Below, one piece after another: positions 7,482 to 15,019 of a stretch of DNA of 64,000 nucleotides. The notes below the pieces were generated by a model that was given only the letters and a program-made list of their open reading frames with translations, searched no databases and was not told the origin of the DNA. The stretch covers positions 1-64,000 of the forward strand of contig URKR01000002.1 in the NCBI GenBank assembly GCA_900548355.1, read 5' to 3'. Each line of letters starts with the position of its first letter. The stretch's first letter is position 1. A program made the translations under genes and the position numbers. This stretch comes from an uncultured Oscillospiraceae bacterium. GTDB taxonomy: Bacteria > Bacillota > Clostridia > Oscillospirales > Ruminococcaceae.

Positions 7482-8909
7482 TCACCGCGTAATAACGTCC
7501 ACCGGCACATTGAAGATTTTCGCAACCTTCAAAATCGTATCGATGTGGCGGCCGGAAGCGGCAGCCATATGGTGGGTCGGGCCGGCCTCGCTCCAGCGGT
7601 TGCAGAACTCCCGCGCGCCGCAGCTGAACCGGGTGCGCATGTTGGTGTCGCCGAAGGTGAAGATCGGGCCATCCTCATTGATGCCCTCGGCCACGACGAA
7701 CTTGAAGTGGCCGTCCATATCCTGGGTGATGCCCAGATAGGTCACGGGGCCCAGATGCGGGTAGAACTGGGTCAGGTAGCCGCCGCCTGTCTTGCCGTGG
7801 AACACCGGCACAATCTTCATCGTCGGCTTTTTCGCAGAGATCGCCGCATCGCCCGAGCCGGAATGCCCGATGATGCAGATATCCTTGTCAAAGTCGATCG
7901 AATACATTTCGGAAAGCTGGCCTTCGCCGGCGATTGTCTTCAGAATCGACATCGCCATCGAAACCTTGATATCGCCCTCGACCGCGCAGGCAACCCCCTG
8001 TTTGATGAGCATCGAGAAGGCGGGGATCAGCATCGAATCCAGCACGCCGGCGGCGCCTTTGGCAAACCCGTCGTAGTGGGAGGCGATGAAGCCGATCTTT
8101 TCTTCCTTGACCCAGGCCTCAAATGCGACGACGTACTTGGCCATATCCCAGACCTTTTCAATCGTGCCGCCGCCCTCAATGTCGAAGGTGTCGAGGATAT
8201 CCTGCGCCTTGGCGCGGATGGCGTCCTCGTCGGTGATGTTGTCGGCAATGGCCCACATCTTTTCCCAGTCGAACTGCTTGGTGTACAGCCACATCCGGTT
8301 GTAGAGGTTGGTCTCGTCGATGTACAGGTCCATCATGCCCGGGTACGGCCGGCCGATCTGCGCGAGATTCAGGTCACGGAAGCGGCGGCGCACCTGGGCG
8401 GCCTTGCACCAGCTTTCAATCTCCGCCTGTACGGCAGGGTCGCCGCCCTCCACCACGCCGGTGATGACGGCGTGCCGCTTGCCGGCGCGCTCCAAATCCG
8501 CGACCATCTCGCCCACCGCGCCGCAGGCGTACAGCTCGCCCAGCCAGGTCGGGGTGTCGGTGTTGGCATAGTCGGGCGCGCGGCGTTTCTGCACATTGAC
8601 CAGCACGACCGGCACGTCAAGATCTCGCACGGCGGGCAGCATATTGTAGGAAGTCGCATAGGTCAAAAGCTGCAGAATGACGAGGTCCACGTCGGCGGCG
8701 CGGAACTTGTCGCCGGCCTCCTGGCTTTTCTCCTTGGTCGTGACGATGCCGCCGTCGATGAGTTCCACCGTATCGGGCATTGTCTTTTTGAAAGCGTCGT
8801 ACTGGGCCTCAAACTCCGGCACAAGGCTCGGAAACTGGGGCAGGTAAGCGCCCAGCGCGATGGCGAACACGCCGACACGGGCCTTGGTTTCCACTAACAT
8901 TTTGCTCAT
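7482..8909 (-). CDS. FucI/AraA-superfamily sugar isomerase (probable deoxysugar isomerase)
   Basis: A 475-residue protein of the L-fucose/L-arabinose isomerase fold. The C-terminal half shows VACAVEGD (metal-ligand Glu/Asp region), IGHSGSGD and a final GPTHHMA histidine cluster. These enzymes convert an aldose to a ketose with a divalent metal. Its place between rhaB and rhaD suggests that it makes L-rhamnulose from L-rhamnose, replacing the unrelated TIM-barrel enzyme RhaA, which is absent here. ATG at 8909 is preceded by AAGGAGG. Whether the real substrate is rhamnose, fucose or another sugar cannot be decided from sequence; the pathway role is inference from neighbours. Confidence 0.8.
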   Translation of the reverse strand: MSKMLVETKARVGVFAIALGAYLPQFPSLVPEFEAQYDAFKKTMPDTVELIDGGIVTTKEKSQEAGDKFRAADVDLVILQLLTYATSYNMLPAVRDLDVPVVLVNVQKRRAPDYANTDTPTWLGELYACGAVGEMVADLERAGKRHAVITGVVEGGDPAVQAEIESWCKAAQVRRRFRDLNLAQIGRPYPGMMDLYIDETNLYNRMWLYTKQFDWEKMWAIADNITDEDAIRAKAQDILDTFDIEGGGTIEKVWDMAKYVVAFEAWVKEEKIGFIASHYDGFAKGAAGVLDSMLIPAFSMLIKQGVACAVEGDIKVSMAMSILKTIAGEGQLSEMYSIDFDKDICIIGHSGSGDAAISAKKPTMKIVPVFHGKTGGGYLTQFYPHLGPVTYLGITQDMDGHFKFVVAEGINEDGPIFTFGDTNMRTRFSCGAREFCNRWSEAGPTHHMAAASGRHIDTILKVAKIFNVPVDVITR

Positions 8910-8942
8910 TGGGGATGAACCTCCTTATTATTGCTCGCCGCG

Positions 8943-8997
8943 CCAGGGTGTAACTGATAAATCAAAAGCACTGTTCAATTCTACTAAAAAGCAGCGC
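8943..8997 (-). repeat. 55-bp interspersed repeat, copy A
   Basis: Read on the minus strand this segment matches 19185-19239 over 55 bases with 8 mismatches and no gap; both contain TAGAATTGAACAGTGCT and TACACCCT. It fills most of the spacer between rhaB and the isomerase gene. No coding function is seen. Confidence 0.8.
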
Positions 8998-9038
8998 GCG
9001 GCGTTGTTACCAAAATGGGCGTCCGCAAAAAGCGGAGA

Positions 9039-10457
9039 TCAGGCAGGGCAGATTTCCTTGATGTCAAAACTTGCCTTTATCGCATCGCGGGCGGCCTGCA
9101 GGTCGCTGTAGGCGCCGGCCGCGATGAACTGCACCAGCAGATTGCCCAGCGCCGTGCCCTCGGTTGGGCCGGCAAAAACCGGCAGGCCGGTCGCGTTGGC
9201 AGTCATCTGGTTGAGGTAGTTGTCCTGGCTGCCGCCGCCGACGATGTTCAAACTTGTGTAGGTCTTGCCGGTCAGAGCCTGCAGCTCCTCGATCGCGCTG
9301 CGGTAATCGCGCGAGAGTGAGTTGTAGATGACCTGCATGACCTCGCCGGTGGTTTCGGGGGTCGGGTAGCCGGCCTCCGTACAGGCGGCTTTGACTTCCT
9401 CGATCATGCTCTTCGGCGCAAGGAAACGATCGTCCCCGGTCGAAACCACGCCGGGGAAATCCGAGCACGCCTGCGCGGCCGCAATCAGTTCGGGGAAGGT
9501 GGGGCGGGCGCCGGCCTTTTCGCCCAGCTCGCGCCGCACGCTCTGGATCATCCACAGCCCCATGATGTTTTTCAGGTAGCGGTAACGGGATTCATACCCG
9601 CCCTCGTTTGTAAAGTTCGCGGCGCAGCTTTCGGGCGTTGTGATCGGCTGCGGGTTTTCGACGCCGAGCAAACTCCAAGTGCCGCTTGAAAGGTAGACGG
9701 CCTTGTCGTCCCGCGCGGGCACCGCCAAAAAGGCCGAGCCGGTATCGTGGGTGGCGGGCAGCAGCACGGTGCAGTCAAAGCCGACGGCGTCGCGGATTTC
9801 GGCCGTGAAAGGCCCAAGCGCCTGGCCCGGCATCCGAATCGGCTGGAAGATTTCACGCGGCAGACCGAGCTTTGAGATAATCTCGTCGTCCCAGTCCTGG
9901 CTTTCGGCCCCGACCAGCGCGGTGGTCGAGGCGTTGGTATACTCATTTGCAGCCACACCGGTCAGTTTGAAGTTCAGGTAATCCGGCACCATCAAAAAGG
10001 TTTTGGCCGCGGCAAGCTGGTCAGGGTGCTCATTTTTCAGCGCCGCGAGCTGGTAGGCCGTGTTGAACGGCTGGTATTGGATGCCGGTGCGGGCATAGTG
10101 TTCGGCAAAGGGAAGGGCGGGTTCCAGCGCTTCGCGTATTCCGGCGGTGCGGCCGTCCCGGTAGGCGACGGTATCGCCGATGATCTGCCCTTGTCCGTCC
10201 AGCAGCACAAAGTCAACGGCCCAGGTGTCGATGCCCATGGTGGCGGGCGCGTAGCCGGCGGCTTTGCAGGCGCGCAGGCCTTCGAGCACGCTGTTCCACA
10301 GTGCCTCCAGGTCCCAGCACAGGTGCCCGTTTTTTTCAACCAGGCGGTTTTCAAAGCGATACACTTCGTGCAGCGCCATGCGCCCGTTCTCCACAGTGCC
10401 GACGATATGCCGCCCTGAAGAGGCGCCAATGTCTACAGCAAGTGCACAGGTTTGCAT
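9039..10457 (-). CDS. rhaB: Rhamnulokinase
   Basis: A 472-residue FGGY-family sugar kinase that phosphorylates L-rhamnulose with ATP. The N-terminal phosphate-binding loop DIGASSGR is at residues 9-16. GIDTWAVDFVLLD is typical of RhaB. THDTGSAF and SSGTWSLLG mark the second actin-fold domain, and GGGSQDNYLNQM the adenosine site. ATG at 10457 follows AAGGAG. It is the first gene of the rha group; about 130 bases, including an interspersed repeat, separate it from the isomerase gene. The divergent AraC-type gene is the likely activator. Confidence 0.94.
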   Translation of the reverse strand: MQTCALAVDIGASSGRHIVGTVENGRMALHEVYRFENRLVEKNGHLCWDLEALWNSVLEGLRACKAAGYAPATMGIDTWAVDFVLLDGQGQIIGDTVAYRDGRTAGIREALEPALPFAEHYARTGIQYQPFNTAYQLAALKNEHPDQLAAAKTFLMVPDYLNFKLTGVAANEYTNASTTALVGAESQDWDDEIISKLGLPREIFQPIRMPGQALGPFTAEIRDAVGFDCTVLLPATHDTGSAFLAVPARDDKAVYLSSGTWSLLGVENPQPITTPESCAANFTNEGGYESRYRYLKNIMGLWMIQSVRRELGEKAGARPTFPELIAAAQACSDFPGVVSTGDDRFLAPKSMIEEVKAACTEAGYPTPETTGEVMQVIYNSLSRDYRSAIEELQALTGKTYTSLNIVGGGSQDNYLNQMTANATGLPVFAGPTEGTALGNLLVQFIAAGAYSDLQAARDAIKASFDIKEICPA

Positions 10458-10560
10458 TTTTATCTCCTTTTTGGTACAATACAGATAAGTAAAACCACGT
10501 CAGACCGCCCTGCTGCGGCGCGGGAACCGGCCTTTTTGATAAGGTTTCCTTCTGGTATCC

Positions 10561-10588
10561 AGTATAAAGGCGGAAAATATCGGTTTCC
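10561..10588 (-). promoter_or_regulatory. Probable rhaB promoter with overlapping inverted repeat
   Basis: On the minus strand TATACT (10561-10566) has a weak -35 (TGGAAA) 17 bases upstream. GGAAA-N7-TTTCC at 10572-10588 overlaps that -35 and is a candidate regulator site. A weak -35 next to an activator gene is what AraC-type activation would need; that is inference. Confidence 0.45.
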
Positions 10589-10721
10589 ATAGCCGGAATT
10601 GCCCGGTTTTTTGTGATTATTCTACTGCCCGTTGACGGCGCGCGGCAACGCCGGCAGGAATACACAGACACTACCCCGCAGGCGTGGGTGGCCCGCGGGG
10701 TGAAAGGAGCGTGAACAAACG

Positions 10722-11585
10722 ATGTTAACCTACAATATGGACGTGGAACCCCGCAGCCGCTGGCTGCGCACAACCCCGGGTGCGGCGGCGCTGGCCCAGC
10801 CCTATTACTGTACCGAAGCAGGTCTGTTTTACGGGCGGGCCCGGTTCGCAACCGCCCGCACGGATAAGGACAGTTACATCCTGTTTTACACGCTGGAAGG
10901 CGCCGGCCTGGTGGAACAGAATGAAACGCAGGTTACCCTTGGCCCCGGTATGGCGCTGCTGCTGGATTGCCGCAGCCCGCAAAGCTACTGCACGGCGCCC
11001 GGTGTGGACCGTTGGCACCATTTTTGGGCGCATATTGACGGCGCCGGCGTCCGTGCGATGGAACCGGTGCTCTGCCCTGAAAAGCGGCTTTGCCCGGTAG
11101 CGTTGCCCGGGCTGGACGCCCAGGCGCCGTTCCAGGAGATTCTGGGCGGAACCAAGGCGGAAACCGCCGAAAGTTCTGTCACCGTGGCGCTGGCGATCCA
11201 CCAGATTTTGGCCGCCATGGCCCGCCGCCAGCTTTCAAATGAAGCCGCCGCTTCCAACCGGCAGCTCATTGAACGTGCGGTGGACCATATCCGCACCCAT
11301 TATTCGGAGCCGCTCAGCCTTGATGAACTCCTGGCCGACGCGCACATCAGCAAAAGCTATTTCCTGCGGCTGTTCCGGCAATACATGGGCACCACGCCCT
11401 ACAACTTCCTTTTGTGCTACCGCATCACCCAGGCCAAGGAACTGCTGGTGCTGACCGATCTGCCGGTCGGCGTGGTAGCCCACAAGGTCGGCTTTGGGGA
11501 TGAGAGCAACTTCTCCACCCGGTTTACTGCAATGGTGGGGCAAAGCCCGCTGCGCTACCGCAAAAGCGCGATGAGATCAAAATGA
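10722..11585 (+). CDS. AraC-family regulator (probable rha activator)
   Basis: A 287-residue regulator with an N-terminal cupin-like effector domain (about residues 20-150) and a C-terminal double helix-turn-helix (about 185-285). The second HTH carries the family signature GFGDESNFSTRF. It is transcribed divergently from rhaB across a 264-base region, and so is the natural candidate for a rhamnose-responsive activator. The ligand is inferred, not visible. The start ATG at 10722 lies about a dozen bases after AAAGGAG. A strong terminator follows. Confidence 0.88.
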   Translation: MLTYNMDVEPRSRWLRTTPGAAALAQPYYCTEAGLFYGRARFATARTDKDSYILFYTLEGAGLVEQNETQVTLGPGMALLLDCRSPQSYCTAPGVDRWHHFWAHIDGAGVRAMEPVLCPEKRLCPVALPGLDAQAPFQEILGGTKAETAESSVTVALAIHQILAAMARRQLSNEAAASNRQLIERAVDHIRTHYSEPLSLDELLADAHISKSYFLRLFRQYMGTTPYNFLLCYRITQAKELLVLTDLPVGVVAHKVGFGDESNFSTRFTAMVGQSPLRYRKSAMRSK

Positions 11586-11605
11586 AAATGAAAAAGTCCA
11601 TGCAA

Positions 11606-11650
11606 AACGCCGTCCGCCAGTTTCCAATTACTGGCGGACGGCGTTCTCTT
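11606..11650 (+). terminator. Terminator of the AraC-type gene
   Basis: A perfect 16-bp stem, 11606-11621 with 11630-11645 (arms begin AACGCCGTCC), with an 8-base loop, then TCTCTT. It probably acts in both directions, for the convergent J-domain gene as well. Confidence 0.9.
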
Positions 11651-11754
11651 ATGTGGGAAATGATTTGTGGGAGATGAAGGGAACAGGAAAACCGATGTGC
11701 AGGGCGCAGCCCGTCATGCGGCGCAAAAACCCGGCCTGCGGGCATAAACGCCGC

Positions 11755-12486
11755 TCAGCAGCAGAGGAAATACCCGCCGCGGCCACAGCAGCACCAGCTG
11801 CAGATATTGCACATCAACAGGTACAGCCAGGCTTGCAGGCAAAAGTTGCCCTGTTGCATCCGGGAACCGGGCTGGCTGTAGCTCTGTTGATAGGAAGTAT
11901 AGCTCCGGCTCGGGTTTTGCAGCCGGTCCAGCAAGCGCTGGTATTCGAAGTTGTTGGGCTCCATATCCACGGCGGCGCGGGCTTCGGCAGTGGCGCGCAC
12001 GTTCTGCCCGAGCCCTGAACAGGCCAGCGCCGCATAGTAATGCCAACGCGCTGTGCGCTGGTTTGGCGGAATCGAATTCAGCACATTGAGCGCTTCGGTA
12101 TAATAGCCGTTGCGGATATAGTTGTTGGCCGCCTGCATCTCGGGGCTTTCACGGCCGGTGTTGCTGCGGGTTTCAAAGCCGCCGAACCCGAACGGGTCAA
12201 ACCCGAAGCCGAACCCGAACGGGTCCTGGTAGGTCTGTTGCTGCCGGCTGTAGCCGCCTGCGCCGCTCTGGGCGCCGCCCTGGTTATAGCTTTGGCGCGG
12301 CCCGCCGCTGCGTTCGCGCATAATCTCGCTGTAAGCAGCCTGAACCTCCTTGAACTTGTCCTCGGCCGTCGGGTCGTTGGGGTGCAGATCAGGGTGGTAC
12401 TGCTTGCACTTCTGGCGGTAGGCTTTTTTGATGGTCTCCTCGTCGGCACCGGGCTGGATGCCCAATACGCTGTACGGGTCGGTCAT
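11755..12486 (-). CDS. J-domain (DnaJ-like) protein with Cys-rich tail
   Basis: A 243-residue J-protein. The J domain occupies residues 1-70, with the HPD motif at 31-33 (YHPDLHPND). A Gly/Phe-rich linker follows (repeated FGFG, about 95-115), then a TPR-like helical region (YYTEALNVLNSIP, ACSGLGQNVRATAEA). The last 28 residues hold eight cysteines, including CCC and a terminal CC, with hydrophobic residues between. It lacks the DnaJ zinc-finger CxxCxGxG repeats, so it is a specialised partner of DnaK rather than DnaJ itself. ATG at 12486 overlaps the stop of the DUF5685 gene (ATGA), giving tight coupling. Confidence 0.85.
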   Translation of the reverse strand: MTDPYSVLGIQPGADEETIKKAYRQKCKQYHPDLHPNDPTAEDKFKEVQAAYSEIMRERSGGPRQSYNQGGAQSGAGGYSRQQQTYQDPFGFGFGFDPFGFGGFETRSNTGRESPEMQAANNYIRNGYYTEALNVLNSIPPNQRTARWHYYAALACSGLGQNVRATAEARAAVDMEPNNFEYQRLLDRLQNPSRSYTSYQQSYSQPGSRMQQGNFCLQAWLYLLMCNICSWCCCGRGGYFLCC

Positions 12487-13367
12487 TGTGTCCCCTTCCT
12501 TTTGGGCGCCGGTTTGGGCTTTTTGGCGCGCGTGGCTTTCACCAGCGCGTATTTGCTCCAAACCCCGGCGTAGATCGTGTTGTAAACAAGCTGCCCCTCG
12601 GGGGTATCCTGCAAAATAGGCAGCAGCTGAAAATTCTCGGCGCACAGCGCCATCTGCTGGGTCAGCAGTTCGTGGCAGCGCGTTTCAAACCCGGCGCGGT
12701 CGGCGCCGTATGCCCCGGCCAACGGGGCCAGAGCATTGAACCGCCGGCGGCGCTGGTCTTTGGGCAGGTCGTCGTAGGCGTCCATCAGATAAATAAAACC
12801 ACCCAGCCCGCGCCCCATGCCGGCCAGCGGCCCGGCGAAAAGATCGGTTTCATTCTGCACAAGCACGTCGCCCAGCAGCGCACCAAATGCGCCGCACAAA
12901 GCGTCCAGATCGGTACTGCCGGCGGCTTCCAGCTCGCTGAGCGACTGCAGGTGGCGGCGCACCGATTCGCACTGCCGCGGCCAGCGCTGCGATATTTTCT
13001 CAAGATGCGGTTTGAGCGCCTCGGCAGCGTCCCGGCTCAAGCGGCGGCGGTCGTCCTGCCAGTCGTCCAGATAGTTGTAGTAGGCCAGCACGACGCTCAT
13101 ATCGGCGGCATAGGCAATATATTGGTTGGAAGCGCGCGGCCTCGGCCGGATGGGGTGCGGCGCGCACCGCCCATGGGAAAAGACCGTTTGAGGGGCGTTC
13201 AGCGCGCTGAGCAGCAGCGCGGCAAAGGTTAAATCATAACTCAGCGCCAGCCGCGCGGCCAGACCGTAGGGGGTCAGCGCTTCGCACAGGCCGCAATAGT
13301 AAGCCTGGTAGCAGTCCATCGCGGGTTTGTCCAGGTCTTTCCGGTAGATCGTAACATAACCGAACAC
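12483..13367 (-). CDS. DUF5685-family protein
   Basis: A 294-residue protein starting at GTG (13367). The opening (MFGYVTIYRKDL, then YYCGLC at 24-28) is that of the DUF5685 family, whose function is not established. It is largely helical, with two Asp-rich motifs, DDWQDD (101-106) and DAYDD (196-200). Their spacing recalls the paired aspartate motifs of isoprenoid (squalene/phytoene-type) synthases. Cys25, Cys28 and Cys68 could bind metal. The gene overlaps the J-domain gene by 4 bases and follows the zinc-ribbon membrane gene by 27. The enzymatic idea is only a fold-pattern inference. Confidence 0.78.
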   Translation of the reverse strand: MFGYVTIYRKDLDKPAMDCYQAYYCGLCEALTPYGLAARLALSYDLTFAALLLSALNAPQTVFSHGRCAPHPIRPRPRASNQYIAYAADMSVVLAYYNYLDDWQDDRRRLSRDAAEALKPHLEKISQRWPRQCESVRRHLQSLSELEAAGSTDLDALCGAFGALLGDVLVQNETDLFAGPLAGMGRGLGGFIYLMDAYDDLPKDQRRRRFNALAPLAGAYGADRAGFETRCHELLTQQMALCAENFQLLPILQDTPEGQLVYNTIYAGVWSKYALVKATRAKKPKPAPKRKGTQ

Positions 13368-13394
13368 GGGGCGTCAACCTTTCCGGTCAAAGAA

Positions 13395-13799
13395 TCAGCT
13401 TTTTTTGATAAAGCTGGTGCCGCATTTGGGGCAGGTGATCGAAATCCGCCCGCGCCCGCGGGGTACCCGCAGTTCCTGCCGGCAGTGCGGGCAGCGGAAG
13501 TAGCGGTAGGTCTGGCGCATCCGCCAGCGGGTTTTCATGCTTGAAAACCGCTGCGAAACGGCGGCCTGCTTGGCCAGGTACCAGCGGTTTTCCGCCGCGC
13601 GCTTGGGGATGTTGCGGCTGAAGATCCGCACATAGCTGTAGATCAGCACCGCCAGGCCCACCCAGTACAGCAGCGTGCCGGCCAGCCCCGGTACCAGCAA
13701 CCCCAGTACAAAGATGACCAGCGCGGCGATCGATAAAAAACCGCTGAACTGATCCCCGCCATATCGCCCGGACATAAACCGCTGCAACCATGCTTTCAT
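13395..13799 (-). CDS. Small membrane protein with C-terminal zinc ribbon
   Basis: 134 residues. Hydrophobic segments at about residues 20-37 (FLSIAALVIFVLGLLVPG) and 40-56 (TLLYWVGLAVLIYSYV) form a membrane hairpin. A basic stretch follows, then a C-terminal zinc ribbon with CPHC and CPKCG. ATG at 13799 follows AAGGAA. It is the first gene of the three-gene group with DUF5685 and the J-protein, so it may anchor that module at the membrane. I do not recognise a named family. Confidence 0.75.
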   Translation of the reverse strand: MKAWLQRFMSGRYGGDQFSGFLSIAALVIFVLGLLVPGLAGTLLYWVGLAVLIYSYVRIFSRNIPKRAAENRWYLAKQAAVSQRFSSMKTRWRMRQTYRYFRCPHCRQELRVPRGRGRISITCPKCGTSFIKKS

Positions 13800-13884
13800 A
13801 AATGTATCATTCCTTATTCCAAATACTCTCAATCAACCGAAATCGGTTTGGCTCCCATTATGCCATCAAAATGTGGTCAAATCG

Positions 13885-13927
13885 TGAACGGAAAGGGAAC
13901 AGAATCTAAACAAGTGGGGGCGGAGGG
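13885..13927. repeat. 43-bp direct repeat, copy 1
   Basis: A 43-base segment (begins TGAACGGAAAGGG, ends GGGGGCGGAGGG) identical to 14443-14485. The two copies bracket the GNAT gene, 558 bases apart. Confidence 0.93.
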
Positions 13928-13938
13928 GCAAAAGTGGC

Positions 13939-14427
13939 TTAATAGTCAAATGCGCGCCCACCGACTGTGATTTTCTGCGAAGGCGTTTCGCCGGGGCGCG
14001 GGCGGCGCACTTCGACCAGATTCAGCACCGTGTAGCCGTGGCGCGCAAGAAAGCGAAACATTTTTTCGTTGTTGGGGTGCACCCAGAAATACAGGGTGGA
14101 ATCCCTTGGCGCGCTGCAAAGTTCTTCCGCTTTTTGCAGCAAGGTGGATGCGACGCCCTGCCGGCGATGGTCGGGCCGGGTATACAGCGATTCGACAAAC
14201 ACGCAGTCGTCGTCAATCCGGCAGACAAGATACCCGCAGGCCTGACCGTTTGCAACGGCCTGAAAGCAGGGAAAACCGGCGGCCAGATAGGAGGAAAGCT
14301 CTTTGCGTGCGGCGCCTTCGTCCGGCCCGGTATGCCGCCCTTTCAAAGCGCGCAGCGTTACGCGGAAATCCGCCGCAAGAGGCGCGACAGCCTCGACATC
14401 CGCCGCAGAAATTGGCACAATATCCAT
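13939..14427 (-). CDS. GNAT-family N-acetyltransferase
   Basis: A 162-residue acetyltransferase of the GNAT fold. The acetyl-CoA pyrophosphate loop is RRQGVAS within LYTRPDHRRQGVASTLL, and beta-strand 5 with helix 4 follows (TLYFWVHPNNEKMFRFLARHGY). It transfers an acetyl group from acetyl-CoA to an amine; the acceptor is unknown. The gene is bracketed by perfect 43-bp direct repeats, one just upstream of its start and one just downstream of its stop, which suggests a cassette-like duplication or insertion. Confidence 0.88.
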   Translation of the reverse strand: MDIVPISAADVEAVAPLAADFRVTLRALKGRHTGPDEGAARKELSSYLAAGFPCFQAVANGQACGYLVCRIDDDCVFVESLYTRPDHRRQGVASTLLQKAEELCSAPRDSTLYFWVHPNNEKMFRFLARHGYTVLNLVEVRRPRPGETPSQKITVGGRAFDY

Positions 14428-14442
14428 CAGATGATCCTTTCA

Positions 14443-14485
14443 TGAACGGAAAGGGAACAGAATCTAAACAAGTGGGGGCGGAGGG
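14443..14485. repeat. 43-bp direct repeat, copy 2
   Basis: Identical to 13885-13927. This copy lies 16 bases upstream of the GNAT start codon, so it is in the 5' region of that gene. Confidence 0.93.
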
Positions 14486-14560
14486 ACACATTCCCGGCAG
14501 CTGTCGCTTTCGCCCGCCTCTTCCTCCGGCTTCATGCCGAAGAAGCAGGCCGGAAAACCT

Positions 14561-14977
14561 TTACAGCTCGTACCTTGTGCCGTGCGAGAGCAGCAGCCCG
14601 TCCGTTACTTCTATGCGGAGAAGAATTGTGTTTTTGTCGTTGAAATCCGTGTGGCCGTTATCGATCCAGGCGGCAAAAACGTGTTTGAGCGTATCTGCCA
14701 TCGCACGGTTTTCTTCCTTGCCGATGTGGCCCAGATTGACGCCCTCCCCGTGTGCGGTGAACCAGTCGCCGGCAATGGCGACAACCGGGTTGCCGCGTAT
14801 CTGCCGCATTTTGTTGGAGAGGGCGTGGGTGATGACATAAAAAGCGCCGTTTTCATAATAGGCGTTTACATAGCGTACATAAGGCCGCCCGCCTTCATCA
14901 GTCGCCAATGCGATGACGGTGTCCTTACCGAAGCGCTCCGCCATAATCTGTTCGGCCTCTTGACTCCATTCTTTCAC
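14561..14977 (-). CDS. Pyridoxamine-5'-phosphate-oxidase-like (FMN split-barrel) protein
   Basis: 138 residues with the FMN-binding split-barrel pattern: TVIALATDEGGRPYVRYV early, YVITHALSNKMRQIRGNPVV in the middle, then a WFTAHGEG segment. Such small proteins usually bind FMN or a related cofactor and are often annotated as pyridoxamine 5'-phosphate oxidase family without proof of that reaction. The start is GTG at 14977 with GGGAG eight bases upstream. It follows the rRNA methyltransferase gene by about 40 bases on the same strand, so cotranscription is likely. Confidence 0.82.
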   Translation of the reverse strand: MKEWSQEAEQIMAERFGKDTVIALATDEGGRPYVRYVNAYYENGAFYVITHALSNKMRQIRGNPVVAIAGDWFTAHGEGVNLGHIGKEENRAMADTLKHVFAAWIDNGHTDFNDKNTILLRIEVTDGLLLSHGTRYEL

Positions 14978-15019
14978 AAAGACCGCTCCCTTTCGTGATC
15001 GTTTTGCGGTGTTTTGCGG

